NCBI RefSeq assembly: GCF_024763615.1
Contig: NC_077224.1
Coordinates: 51,098,712 to 51,162,711 of the forward strand
Direction: 5' to 3'
DNA: 64,000 nt
Source: Phlebotomus papatasi
Taxonomy: Eukaryota > Arthropoda > Insecta > Diptera > Psychodidae
The position numbers and the translations under genes are program-made. Of the stretch, positions 44,911-56,083 are shown in pieces. Positions within the stretch are counted from its first letter, which is position 1; each line of letters begins with the position of its first letter. The notes under the pieces were generated by a model that made no database searches, was not told the origin of the DNA, and worked only from the letters and a program-made list of their open reading frames with translations.

Positions 44911-46016
44911 TATAGGTATTCGCCATTAAGACCTAAGGTAGGGTGGGCAAAAAAAAAAATAATAATAATTTTTATTTAAATTTAAAGCCTATAAACTCAT
45001 TTCAGCGTTCTCTTTAAACTAATCCAAATAGCACTCGGCGTCTTATTCTGCAAAATAATTGTATAAGAAGGTGATATTTTCTCATTTGGTAAAAATTTCT
45101 GTCTTCAATACGAAATTTTTGGATTAGGGAACAAAAGCAGTTGCATGGATTTAATGAATCTGAAGGGTGGTCAAGCAGTTTAAATTTTAATTCGTAGAAT
45201 TACGCGGATTACAATTTGTGGATCATCTAAATTTACGTATATGTGTAAAGTGTTTCAATAACAAATAACAATTATTTAATTAGGAATTTTTATTTGTTTT
45301 TTTTTTGTTTCTTTTTTTGTTTTAATTTTCAAAAAATACTCACTCAAACGGTTGTCAAATAATAATTATTGGTTCACTATTTAGAAATGTTTGTGTACAG
45401 ATCGAAATTCATTAATTTATTAATTAAATCTATTAATTAACCGGATTTATCTACCAATTTCTATGAATCACCCTTTTACTGCTCAGCATCAAGCACAACA
45501 AAAATTCTAAAATAATTAGTTTTTATTCATGAGAATTCCGCGGAAATTCCAGTGGAAAACTTGCGTCCACACTGCAAAATTCACCGGAATTTGACGATAA
45601 AATTCCACTAAGTTTTCCTATGGAATTTGGAGCCGGTAATTCCATTGGAATCATAGGTCTCCATGGAATTTCAAGTACGAACCACTGAAATTCCAGCGTT
45701 AAATTCCGCGGAGTTCCGTGGAACATTTATATGGAAACTCACACGTGAAACGTCCGCGGGATAAGCTGGAAAAGTCATATGGAAATTTCCACTATCTTTC
45801 CACAAGTTTTTATATGGTTTCTTCCACTTTTCTCTCGAATTGTCAAACAAATAAAATGGTGTTGTGACAATGTGGATAATTTGTTTCCAAACCATCCGCA
45901 AACATTTTTAGTGACTCCTGCGACGAATTATTATATAATTAATAATGCGACACTGCGTTTCGTGTACATAATAGTGAAGTGATTACATTAAATAGGCCGC
46001 CAACCTAAAATACTAC
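44911..46016. other. No gene seen; intergenic
   Basis: The part at 45520-45800 is rich in short GGAATTTC / GAAATTCC motifs. Similar motifs reappear beyond the BEL insertion at 53000-53160, so the BEL element may have landed inside this low-complexity zone. Confidence 0.4.
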
Positions 46017-46624
46017 TGTTGGGGACCAAGTCCCCTGGGTCAAACAAATCAAGAGATAGTGGACTGTATTTATTTTTATTAACTCAATTTCCCCGTGGCG
46101 GACTGCAAGGACTTGATTACTTTGGCGATGACTAAATGGCTGATTACAAATGAATAAATGAATGTTGGTGGTCCCTAAAATAAATATACACTTCAATTCA
46201 TTTCTTTAATTCAAACAATTCAATCCTTACTTTAATCTCAAACGGCCTCCGTTTGCTTCCACCAACCTCAAGCTTTTTGAAAGTTTACAACCTGTAATTC
46301 AATTAATAATTTTTATCCTGACGCCATTTTAAATTTCTTTCAATCGTTTATCGAACCTACCAAGTTATATAACTCTTTTTCCTGACTCAGGACTAGCTTG
46401 ATCGTCTCCCAAGGAGTTCAGCCAAATCTAACCAATAAATATTACTAAATTAAATAGATTTTTAACATGAGGAAATATCCTAACTTACGCAAATTCTTTT
46501 CCTATGAAAATTCACAAATGCACGTCACGCCACGTTTTCTACAAAAAGACTGACAAATGTGCCGGAAGGGCTTACATAATAAATCTTCAAATATTTCCGC
46601 CAGTTAGCGCTCGCGTTTCCAACA
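46017..46624 (-). repeat. 3' LTR of BEL/Pao copy 2
   Basis: 608 bp, flanked on the left by target duplication ACTAC. The polypurine tract lies next to it at 46625-46635. Confidence 0.95.
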
Positions 46625-46635
46625 TTTTCCCCTCT
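46625..46635 (-). promoter_or_regulatory. Polypurine tract of copy 2
   Basis: AGAGGGGAAAA on the minus strand, identical to copy 1 and directly next to the 3' LTR. Confidence 0.85.
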
Positions 46636-46652
46636 GGTGCTCCTGCACCCAC

Positions 46653-46796
46653 CTACTCCACGTCCAGCACAGCAAGCTTTGCAACTGGTCTCTTGTATAG
46701 GCCGTAACGAGTTCTTACCATCGCTGAACGAATTTTCCCATCAGGGGCAGGAAATACTTCTTCCACTCGACCCAAGGGCCACTGGTTGCGAGGTAA
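46653..46796 (-). pseudogene. Out-of-frame C-terminal remainder of copy 2 pol
   Basis: Downstream of the 95-bp loss the original reading frame (QWPLGRVEEVF to the end KLAVLDVE) is preserved but is no longer in frame with the rest of Gag-Pol. It is homologous to the last 48 codons of copy 1. Confidence 0.85.
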
Positions 46797-49700
46797 GCAT
46801 CCATCTACGCCAAAAATGGTCTGCGTAATACTGAGCTCGTCTCCATGCTTTGCGGAGGAACAAATCGCTGTCATCAAAGGTCCCAATCGGTCGGTTCTCT
46901 CCAGATCTTCCAATCAAGAAATGATTGGGAGTGATGGCAGTCTCGTCATCAGGATCAATCGACACATAAGTTAAAGGCCGGTTATTTAGAATGTACTCCA
47001 CTTCAATAAAGAATGTGTGCAACTCCTCATCAGTGGGATGCCGTGTCCTCATGACCTCTTTCAATACAACTTTGACGGAACGGACAAGTCTTTCCCAAAC
47101 ACCGCCCATATGTGGTGCGGCTGGTGGATTAAAGTGAAATTCCACACGCTTTTCGGAGAAGGTTTCCTGAATCTTCTTTTCATCTACGGCTGCATAAAGT
47201 CGTCGAAATTCGTTATCAGCTCCTCGAAGATTTGTTCCATTATCACAGAACATATCAGTTATAGATCCGCGTCGATTCATGAAACGTCTAATTGCCATGA
47301 TGGCACTGTCTGTCGTCAGGGAGTGTGCGACTTCCAAGTGCACAGCACGAGTCGCTAGGCAAGTGAAGATTACTCCCCATCTTTTCTCCACACGACGACC
47401 CACCTTCACTTCTAATGGTCCAAAATAATCCATTCCACTCTTTACAAAGGGATACACTGAATCATTAACTCTTGCGGATGGAAGCACGGCCATTTCAGGA
47501 ATCAAAGGTTGGGCGCGTTTGTTTTTGCAAATTTGACACTCATGCCAAGCCCTCTTGACTGCCACTCTCACTCTTGGAATATAAAATCTTTCACGAACGT
47601 TGTTTACAACTTGTTCTCGTCCTTGGTGATGATTCCGAACATGAAAATCACTAATAATCAACTTTGTCCCCACGTGCTTCGGCGGAAGAATAATGGGGCA
47701 CTTTACTCGCACTTCACTATTTTGCAAACGTGATCTCATTTTCAATAATCCATCAGAATCCACAAACGGCGTCAAATGATACAAATCACTTTCTTTGGGA
47801 ATTACTTTTCCCTCTTGGAGACACTGTATTTCTCTTCTGTACACTGACTGTATTTCCTGAAGCAACACTTTTTCTGCTTCTATCAAATCACTCACTTTGA
47901 GTCCGGGTAATTCACTTGTTTTTAGATTTTCTTTCGCTTTACGCCACTTTTTCAACCAAAACTGCGCACAATTTTTCACTTGAGCAGTCGCTCTGACAAG
48001 TCGATTCCAGCGGGAAAAACGACTCATCTCTGGAATCAGACGATTTCCAATAAACCTTTCAACGTTCACTAACACTTGAAACACCTCAATGTCTCCATTG
48101 TCTGCAACTTTTTGTTTTTTATCATCTTGAGGCCATTGTTCCTCCTCCAATTTCAGGAAGGGCGCCCCAGTGAACCATTTAGAGGACGCACTGAAATCAC
48201 ACGGCTTTCTACGCGTGGCCAAATCAGCTGGATTCTGTGTAGTCGAAATCCATCTCCATTGATGAATCTCTGTCAGTTGGTCAATTTCACTTATTCTGTG
48301 TCCAACAAACTGCTTGTATCTACGAGAATCACTTTTGATCCACCCCATCACCGTTAGGGAATCCGTCCACAAAACCACTCGATCAAATTCAAGATCCAAA
48401 GATGTTTTTACCGCAACGCTAAGTCGCGCACTAAGCACTGCAGCTTGTAACTCAAGTCTTGGGATACTGGTAGCTTTCAATGGAGCAACTTTAGTTCTAG
48501 CACACACAAAAGCCACTTCAACACTATTTTCACTTTCAATCCGTAAATATGCAACTGATGCATAGGCACTCTCGCTGGCGTCTCCAAAGACGTGTAGCTG
48601 GATTGAAGTTGCTTCCGGAAGTTTCGGAGAATAACATCTCGGTATCTTCACTGTGTCAATCATTTTTAGCTCCTTGATGAATGCTTGCCACTGCTCCAAA
48701 GCCACACCATAAATGATGTCGTCCCATCCAATTTTCTGACGCCAAATCTCTTGGAGAATCATCTTTCCTTTCACCGAAAACATAGCCAAAAATCCCAATG
48801 GATCGAAGATTGACATTACCAGCCGTAATACTTCTCTCATTGTGGGTATCTTCTCTCCAGACAGAATATCAGATGCGACGCGATGGAATGTGGTCTTGAA
48901 AGTGAAGACATCTTCAGAAGAGTCCCACCACAAGCCAAGAATTCTTTCAGGTTCATCCTTCGCATTCAAACTTTTCATCGTGTCACTCACACAATTAAGA
49001 ATTCTGCTGTCATTGGCTGTCCAGTTCACTATATCAAAGCCACCGGCTTTATGAACCTGAACAATATCCTTGATCAATCCGCGAGACTCCTCAATGGTAT
49101 CTGCACATCCCAGATAATCGTCACAGTATGTATTGTGTAGTATTCCCTTCACTGCCTCTGGGAATTCTTCGGCATATTCTTGGGCATTTAGATTCTTCAC
49201 ATATGACGCTAGAGTGGGAGAACAAGATGCCCCAAATGTCATCACATTCATCTTGTACTCTTCTGGCTCATTTTTCCTATCCATTCCTCTCCATAGGATT
49301 CTTTGATAGTTGGTATCTTCTGCCCTAACATAAACTCTATGAAACATCTCCTTGATGTCTCCAGTGAATGCGAATTTACCCTTTCTGAAGTTTTCCAACA
49401 CTGCCGGAAGTGATTTCAATAAGTCTGGCCCGCTCATCAGCAGATCGTTAAGTGATACATTCCCTGACTTAGCCGCACAGTCAAATACCACTCGAATTTT
49501 TCCCTTAGCCGGGTGAAAAACCGCAAAGTGTGGAAGATACCAAGTATTTCCAGTAGGAGTCATCCTATCTTCTTCTATGAGCTTTATCAAGTATCCCTTC
49601 TCAAGATGATCACTTATCTTGGCACAGTAAGCCTCGGCCAATGCCGGATCTCTGTCTAGTTTCCTCTCCATGGTGTACAAGCGCTTGACAGCTACATCTC

Positions 49701-52050
49701 TTGACTCTGGCACAATTGGTTGATGACCTTGCTTCCACAGCAATCCAGTCTCGAAACGCCCATCACTCGTCCTACGGGTGGTGCGCTTCATGATTTCAAG
49801 AGCTCTCTTATCTTCACGAGAGAGTACCTTCTCTTGACCTTCAGTACCAAAGCCCTCCAAGGAAAAGGAATTCTTCACCATTTCATACAGCTCATCTTTG
49901 CGTTCCACAATAGAGTAGGAGTAGGTCTTTACCTCACATGAGGTTTGATTATTCAATTTTCCCATTACTACCCAGCCTAACCAAGTTAAAGCCAGATAGG
50001 GAGCGTTCCACGGTCCGTGGATAATCTCCCGTGACACAATCAAGGGAGTGTTGTCCAGCCCTATCAGCAGATCGGGCTCTGCATCCACCATGGATTCAGA
50101 ATGACCATCGGCCATATGTTTCCAGTCCCGTGACAGTGCTTCCATATCCACTGTCTGCCTAGGGAGACTTAACTCACAGACAGTCCTAACTTTCTGCATT
50201 AAATACTCCTTGGCTTTGGGATGAGTACCTCTGATTCTACAGTTGACAACAGTCGATGTCAGATCAGTACATGCTGTCGGTCCAGCTCCTTGCCACGTCA
50301 GAGGGCACTTTGGTCCACTAAGCCCCAATTTCTCTGCTAGAGATGCCTTCATCATTGTCAGCATGGAGCCCTCATCCAAAAAGGCGTAGACCTTCAAGGT
50401 ACCTTTCGGTCCAGTAACATACACCGGAAGTATCTTCATGAGAATCTTATTACTCGTATTGGCATGAGCCACTGTGGCTCCAGTCATCACAATTCCCCTC
50501 TGTGGGGAAATTTCATCTTCCTGATCCGAGTCCTGATCAGTCTCAGTAGGGAAATCTGAAGCATCTAGCTTCTCCTCATCTTCTCTCTGAGCTAGAGAGA
50601 ACATTTGCTGCTTGTCATCTCTGTGGAGAAGATTGTGGTGTTTCTGACCACAACCAGGTTTTGGACATTTTCCGTTATCACTGCAAGTTGAGAGAGAATG
50701 ATTTGGCTTCAAGCATCTGAAACAAACTCCCTTTTCTCTCACAATCTTCCATCTGTCGCTTATTTTGAGCTTCTTAAAAGTCTCACAATTTTGTGGGGCA
50801 TGTTTTCCCTTGCAAAAGCTGCATGCCGCCATTTCGGCTCTCAGCTCGGTCAATTCATTGACAGTTGCCACGGTTTTGCCTTTGACAGGTTTCTGCTCAA
50901 TTTTCGCTGAGTCCCTAACCTGTACACGATAATTCGCCGCCCTGGCCTTTACCGCAATCCAGTCACACAAGGTTTTCACTGTCACGTAGCTCTTGGTCAC
51001 CTGGAATTCTGACCAAGAAATCTGCATTGACATCGGGAGCTTTAGCACAAGCTCATCCAGCAGCTGGGGATTATCAATGTAGCACATTCGGTTGAATTCC
51101 TCAATCGCTGCTACCATGTTCACCATCATAGTGGAAAATTCAACCAAGCTCTCCGGCTTGTCTACTCTTACAGGTGGGTAAGCCTTCACCTGTGCAATCA
51201 TGGTGCGAATCAGATGTTCAGGTTGTCCATATCGCTCTTCCAGTGACGACAAAGCCTTGTTCACATTCGATGCTGAGTAGAGAAGAAATCTGACTGTTTC
51301 TTTGGCTTCTCCAGTGAGACACCTCTGAAGCAGGTTGAGTCTCTCAACATCCGTATATCCACACGTCTGGGTAGTGTTCTCGTACCAAGCACGGAACAAC
51401 GGCCATTCCTTCACACTCCCATCAAACTTTTGTACATCTGTTCCAAAAGATTGGCGTACAAGAAAACGCTCCATAACCTCCAAAACATCCGATGACGTTT
51501 TTGAGTGTTTGTCCACATCATTAGTGGCATTTTGCTTCACTTTGGAGCCAGTAAGTTTGGTGTCAATTTCTCTCTCTTTAGCCTTCACAGCTTCCTGAAT
51601 TGCCGAATGGAACTGATCATTTGTCATTGTGAGAACTTCCTTCTTCGGGGCTGCGTCGTCAATCAGTTTCTTCTGGAACTCTGCAAACCTGTCAACGATC
51701 ACGTCCAGATTCACTGGTGCCTCTTCATCATCAGACACGACATTTCCCCTCGTAACCAGAGGGTTGAAAAGTTCAACTTTCTTGCGTGAATTCGATGAAA
51801 AAGGTGTTGAGGTCCTTGGAATATCCCCCTGGACATCCCCCAGAATTGTTGGTGAATTCATCCGCTTAGATTTCATCATACTTTGGCGCAACTCAAGTTC
51901 CTTTTCCCGCAATGACAAAAACTCCATTTCCTTACGAGTTCTCTCAATCTTAGCCTGAGTGAGAGTCAGTTCAAGGTCGTTATCCTCCTCATCAAAGCCA
52001 TAACGAGTTGGAGGTCGACCTTTTGTTGCCCTTTGGCTCTTGCGAGGCAT
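46741..52050 (-). CDS. Gag-Pol polyprotein, copy 2 (frame-shifted C-terminus)
   Basis: 1769 residues from ATG 52050; the open frame upstream reaches only a GTG at 52077. It has the same domain order as copy 1: DUF1759-type Gag, three zinc knuckles, protease with DEGS, RT with YCDD, RNase H, and integrase with the zinc site and D-D-E. About ten substitutions separate the two proteins. At 46796/46797 the sequence jumps from the codons for RRWM straight past the 95-bp segment. This shifts the frame, adds a short novel tail (LTSQPVALGSSGRS, then ISCP) and removes the DUF5641-type C-terminus. The catalytic residues of RT, RNase H and integrase remain. Whether the truncated product works is unknown. 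Confidence 0.93.
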   Translation of the reverse strand: MPRKSQRATKGRPPTRYGFDEEDNDLELTLTQAKIERTRKEMEFLSLREKELELRQSMMKSKRMNSPTILGDVQGDIPRTSTPFSSNSRKKVELFNPLVTRGNVVSDDEEAPVNLDVIVDRFAEFQKKLIDDAAPKKEVLTMTNDQFHSAIQEAVKAKEREIDTKLTGSKVKQNATNDVDKHSKTSSDVLEVMERFLVRQSFGTDVQKFDGSVKEWPLFRAWYENTTQTCGYTDVERLNLLQRCLTGEAKETVRFLLYSASNVNKALSSLEERYGQPEHLIRTMIAQVKAYPPVRVDKPESLVEFSTMMVNMVAAIEEFNRMCYIDNPQLLDELVLKLPMSMQISWSEFQVTKSYVTVKTLCDWIAVKARAANYRVQVRDSAKIEQKPVKGKTVATVNELTELRAEMAACSFCKGKHAPQNCETFKKLKISDRWKIVREKGVCFRCLKPNHSLSTCSDNGKCPKPGCGQKHHNLLHRDDKQQMFSLAQREDEEKLDASDFPTETDQDSDQEDEISPQRGIVMTGATVAHANTSNKILMKILPVYVTGPKGTLKVYAFLDEGSMLTMMKASLAEKLGLSGPKCPLTWQGAGPTACTDLTSTVVNCRIRGTHPKAKEYLMQKVRTVCELSLPRQTVDMEALSRDWKHMADGHSESMVDAEPDLLIGLDNTPLIVSREIIHGPWNAPYLALTWLGWVVMGKLNNQTSCEVKTYSYSIVERKDELYEMVKNSFSLEGFGTEGQEKVLSREDKRALEIMKRTTRRTSDGRFETGLLWKQGHQPIVPESRDVAVKRLYTMERKLDRDPALAEAYCAKISDHLEKGYLIKLIEEDRMTPTGNTWYLPHFAVFHPAKGKIRVVFDCAAKSGNVSLNDLLMSGPDLLKSLPAVLENFRKGKFAFTGDIKEMFHRVYVRAEDTNYQRILWRGMDRKNEPEEYKMNVMTFGASCSPTLASYVKNLNAQEYAEEFPEAVKGILHNTYCDDYLGCADTIEESRGLIKDIVQVHKAGGFDIVNWTANDSRILNCVSDTMKSLNAKDEPERILGLWWDSSEDVFTFKTTFHRVASDILSGEKIPTMREVLRLVMSIFDPLGFLAMFSVKGKMILQEIWRQKIGWDDIIYGVALEQWQAFIKELKMIDTVKIPRCYSPKLPEATSIQLHVFGDASESAYASVAYLRIESENSVEVAFVCARTKVAPLKATSIPRLELQAAVLSARLSVAVKTSLDLEFDRVVLWTDSLTVMGWIKSDSRRYKQFVGHRISEIDQLTEIHQWRWISTTQNPADLATRRKPCDFSASSKWFTGAPFLKLEEEQWPQDDKKQKVADNGDIEVFQVLVNVERFIGNRLIPEMSRFSRWNRLVRATAQVKNCAQFWLKKWRKAKENLKTSELPGLKVSDLIEAEKVLLQEIQSVYRREIQCLQEGKVIPKESDLYHLTPFVDSDGLLKMRSRLQNSEVRVKCPIILPPKHVGTKLIISDFHVRNHHQGREQVVNNVRERFYIPRVRVAVKRAWHECQICKNKRAQPLIPEMAVLPSARVNDSVYPFVKSGMDYFGPLEVKVGRRVEKRWGVIFTCLATRAVHLEVAHSLTTDSAIMAIRRFMNRRGSITDMFCDNGTNLRGADNEFRRLYAAVDEKKIQETFSEKRVEFHFNPPAAPHMGGVWERLVRSVKVVLKEVMRTRHPTDEELHTFFIEVEYILNNRPLTYVSIDPDDETAITPNHFLIGRSGENRPIGTFDDSDLFLRKAWRRAQYYADHFWRRWMLTSQPVALGSSGRSISCP

Positions 52051-52162
52051 CGTGCTATTCGTCTGGAAATCCCTCACAAATCAAGAATCACAATCGCGAC
52101 AATCGCGGTCCTTTCCGGACAGAACAATCAAATCCTCTGCAGTCCGTTGCAGTCACTGATCC

Positions 52163-52178
52163 ACGGTGAGAAGGACCA
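52163..52178 (-). promoter_or_regulatory. Candidate primer-binding site of copy 2
   Basis: Minus-strand TGGTCCTTCTCACC, 2 nt inside the 5' LTR, as in copy 1. Confidence 0.5.
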
Positions 52179-52180
52179 CT

Positions 52181-52788
52181 TGTTGGGGACCAAGTCCCCT
52201 GGGTCAAACAAATCAAGAGATAGTGGACTGTATTTATTTTTATTAACTCAATTTCCCCGTGGCGGACTGCAAGGACTTGATTACTTTGGCGATGACTAAA
52301 TGGCTGATTACAAATGAATAAATGAATGTTGGTGGTCCCTAAAATAAATATACACTTCAATTCATTTCTTTAATTCAAACAATTCAATCCTTACTTTAAT
52401 CTCAAACGGCCTCCGTTTGCTTCCACCAACCTCAAGCTTTTTGAAAGTTTACAACCTGTAATTCAATTAATAATTTTTATCCTGACGCCATTTTAAATTT
52501 CTTTCAATCGTTTATCGAACCTACCAAGTTATATAACTCTTTTTCCTGACTCAGGACTAGCTTGATCGTCTCCCAAGGAGTTCAGCCAAATCTAACCAAT
52601 AAATATTACTAAATTAAATAGATTTTTAACATGAGGAAATATCCTAACTTACGCAAATTCTTTTCCTATGAAAATTCACAAATGCACGTCACGCCACGTT
52701 TTCTACAAAAAGACTGACAAATGTGCCGGAAGGGCTTACATAATAAATCTTCAAATATTTCCGCCAGTTAGCGCTCGCGTTTCCAACA
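52181..52788 (-). repeat. 5' LTR of BEL/Pao copy 2
   Basis: 608 bp, identical to 46017-46624 by eye. It is followed by the target duplication ACTAC at 52789-52793. A TATA-like box is at 52529-52535. Confidence 0.95.
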
Positions 52789-52793
52789 ACTAC

Positions 52794-55000
52794 TGTTTTT
52801 ATGTCATTTAATATATATTTTAGGAAAAATTGTTTTTTTTATAAAATATTTTTTTATTGCTCAAAGTGTTAATTCGTTATTGCTGGTTTAGTAAAACATA
52901 TTATAATCCTCGTAATCTTTGCTATTTCTTTAATATTCGGAAGTAAAATCATGAGGTGCATGTGACAACTTCATGTTTTCTCCATTTTATTTTGGTGGAA
53001 AAATCCACATAAATTCCACGAGCATTTCCATGGATGTATTCTATATAAAAAATCCAGCATAAATCCATTAATTTTCCTTGAAACGTATTATGGAAAATTC
53101 CTAAGGAATTTTTTAAGGAAAATAGTGGAAAAATCCCAAGGAATTCTTCGCCTATTCCGCTTTCTTTTGCTATTGGGAGTGCATTTGTGTGTAGCACGAA
53201 TGCCGTCGTTCAAAGAACAGTCGTTCATTTGCAAGTTTATTTGAGCCTTAATGTTTCCCCGTTGGGTCCAGGTTTATCATCTGTCTTTCTATTGAGAAAG
53301 TCTTTAAGAAGTTATATTCCCTCCATCTCGAGAAAAAAGTCGTATGTTTGCTAGTACATTTTAATATGAAAGAATGTAGGACTTTTTTAGGACATAGGGA
53401 GTAATTTTTTAAAGTAAAATATTTCCACTGTATTGGGACATAAAACTGTGGACTACGGACTGGGGCGTGTGATTGCCACTTGAGGTTAAGGTCAAAATGC
53501 ATCACGGAAGTAGCTTGTTTTTTTCACAGCAAATTGGAGAAATGTTGGACAAAATCCCCAAATGGCTTTGAGGACTACTACTTTAATGCATTATATACAA
53601 AATTCTGACTTACCTGTGCTTAAACAATCTTTTAAAGTCACGTAAATATCGTATTACCAGCGTTTTCCACTATTATTTGTTAATGATTTGCTCGTTGTTT
53701 ACTTGATGCAGCCACGTTGATAACAAAGCAAATGCACTCGGAATTGTCAAAGTCACATGTTTCGCCCGATAGAAAGAGTAAACACTAGTTTTGTATTTCA
53801 AATTTAATAACTATTTCATCTCATAAGTGTCTCATATTTTCACTAAAGAAACACATTACAAATGTTTTTTTTTTTAGATAAAATTTGATTAAATAAATAC
53901 TCGAATTAGAGTTCCATATAGTAACAATATTTTTTTTTTTCATATAAAGTGCAATAGTGATGGGAAGAGATTCATGATTCTCTCCTCATAGTTTTTTCAT
54001 GTCAGTTACTTATTTACAAAATACATTTTCGGTCTCTGAAATCTTAATATTTTTTTTTAGTTTCTTCTCATATTCATAATTTTTTAATAAATATATATTT
54101 TTTTCTCACTAATTTTCTCATTTATTTTTGCAATGCAAAGTAAGGAATGTGATTCGATTTCTCCTTTAAAAAAAATCAACCATCTTTTTTTTTTAATCTA
54201 TCTCTCCTCAAATATTATATCTTTATATTACGTGGTACGATCAATAAATATTTTTCATTCTCTTGTGATACTTTGGTATGTTAAAAGAAATTATATTCAA
54301 CTAGATCTTGTATAAAGTAACTCGCAAATTTAAAAGAAAGTGCATAATATAGAAAAGCTTCTCTGTGAATGTAATGCATATAAAGGGACTTCATTGGGAT
54401 TATTATTTGTGTTTTTGTTTTTTATTTTGCAAAATAGCGTTTAAGCATAAAAATTATACAAAAAAATAACTTTGAGAGTTGAAAAAAAAGTCCTTGAAGA
54501 TCGTCCACTTTTTGTTGGAATGATTGAATGTACATTTGATATTTCTTATACTTGTTTTTTATTTTCAGAAAATATCACAAAATCAATTGAGCTTTCTTTT
54601 CAGAAAATTAGGGTTACTCTTTGTAAGTCTTGCAGATTTTTTGCAACATAAAACTTTTGAAAATATTCAAGAAATTTGAGAGCATAACACATGGTCTAAA
54701 CATGAAAATAACTTCAAAAATTTCACCAGTTGGAAGCTTTAGGCAAATAAAATTTACAAAAAAAAGTCCAGGTAATAAAACTGCAAAAATGTTCTAAATT
54801 ATGTTATTCAGTCTTTTACATCCTTAGCACCTTTTCTGTTTTTTTAAATGAAAGAGTCCTGGGTACATAGAAACATTGTTAGGTTGAGGAGGCCTAAAGC
54901 AAACATGAATCATCGAAAATTACTCTCAGAAATTTGATTTAAACACTTAAGAATGCCTAACACTGATGACTGAAGGACCAAAAACAATTAAAGGAGCCGA
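52794..55000. other. No gene seen; AT-rich intergenic
   Basis: Contains the Stowaway-like element at 53317-53401 and long homopolymer T/A runs (53930-54190). No exon-like segment was found. Confidence 0.4.
53317..53401. mobile_element. 85-bp TA-flanked miniature element (Stowaway-like), second copy
   Basis: TA then TTCCCTCCATCTCGAG, AAAAAAGTCGTATG, and an inverse arm GTAGGACTTTTTTAGGACA ending GGGAG then TA. Same family as 26461-26544. Confidence 0.6.
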
Positions 55001-55690
55001 TCTACAAACGCAAAGTAAAACTGAACGTCAATAGTCATAGCTACAGATTGAACTTAATCAATTAGAATATTGGACTGTTCATAAAATGCCAAGAATGATA
55101 AAGGCGGTATTAGGCTGGTAATCCATGAACTGAATGTGGGCATTACTGGCTTTCTAGAATCGGACCTTACGTAGGATTTTTGCGCCTATAAGGGGCCCAA
55201 TCTGTGATCTGGATGCATCAGTAATCCGAAATGGAGAACTGACCCTGACAAAATCTTATTTTAAATCTTGGGACCACCTTAATACTCTAATCATAAAAAT
55301 GGTAGCGAATCACTGACAATAAAGAGGTGTCGTGGTGGACGCCTTGTTTCTCAAAGGGACCTAGTACGTAAGCGACATAAGCAAGTAGGAAATGAATAAA
55401 ACTGTCAATAAGCATAGATACCGAGACTACCGACAACTGATCAATTAGAATCATACATCGTCCAAGAACGTCTTGACTGAATCAAGAAACATAATCGAGT
55501 GATGTATTTATTAATACAACAGAACAACATTTCATGCCACTTTACTGCAATTGTTCCGAACAAAATCAAAACACTGAATTGGATAGTGGTACTGCCCCGG
55601 CTGTATTTTCCAAACTTGGCCCGTTCCGATATAATTTTTCCGATCGAAGGCGCAAAATATGCCTGAACTGGATTAGGCCAATTTTTAAAA
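55001..55690 (+). other. Probable decayed repeat, no intact gene
   Basis: GCCTTGTTTCTCAAAGG at about 55341, with the bases before it, resembles the end of the remnant at 3535-3567 (opposite strand). No frame is maintained. Confidence 0.3.
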
Positions 55691-55849
55691 AATGATAAGT
55701 TGGATGAATCGTTTCGATAAAAAGATGTCTCGTTTTGTCGATTTAGCCAGTAAGGGCCTATACTTAGAATATTTTTGTATTTTTACACAGACGGGTGACC
55801 ATTCAAAACAACTGATACCCCAAATTCATCAAGTAGTTATCAAAAAAAA

Positions 55850-56020
55850 TTCCTGCCTCCACCCAGGCGAATGTTCTAACCATTGAGCTATGGAAACATC
55901 GGTTCTGATTGTCTTTGCCACTGATCTTAACCAATTGCTGTATGCGCTTCAATTCTTTTGGACTCATTTCGAGTTTAAGGAATGGTATCATAGGTACCAT
56001 TGAATTAGCAGCCTATGTTT
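55850..56020 (-). repeat. tRNA-derived SINE, copy 1
   Basis: Minus-strand GATGTTTCCATAGCTCAATGG (A-box-like) and GTTAGAACATTCGCCTGGG. The flank (CTTTGCCACTGATCTTAACC on plus) matches 63640-63835, so this is a dispersed SINE rather than a tRNA gene. Confidence 0.5.
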
Positions 56021-56083
56021 TCCATGGAGTATTAATTTTTATTGTGTATCTACTTGTGTGAAATTTGGGTAGTTGAGCGTACT

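Larger units (their letters stand above)
46017..52788 (-). mobile_element. BEL/Pao LTR retrotransposon, copy 2 (95-bp internal loss)
   Basis: 6772 bp on the minus strand, with 608-bp LTRs identical to each other and a 5-bp target duplication ACTAC (46012-46016 and 52789-52793). It is the same family as 6888-13756. Two LTR differences from copy 1 (a 1-bp deletion and a G-to-A change) are present in both of its LTRs, as expected after reverse transcription. The length difference is fully explained by these two deletions plus a precise 95-bp loss in pol. The identical LTRs indicate a recent insertion, but the frame is truncated, so any further movement would need helper protein. Confidence 0.95.

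Noticed and set aside
46741..46850. Ordinary microhomology-mediated deletion as the cause of the 95-bp loss
   Set aside because: The bases on either side of each junction differ, so the breakpoints cannot be slid and share no microhomology. The edges are exactly GT and AG. A blunt random deletion remains possible but is less likely.
47017..52299. Several 66-113 codon frames on the plus strand across BEL copy 2, and their equivalents on the minus strand across copy 1
   Set aside because: They are antisense shadows of the Gag-Pol frame and occur identically in both copies for that reason.
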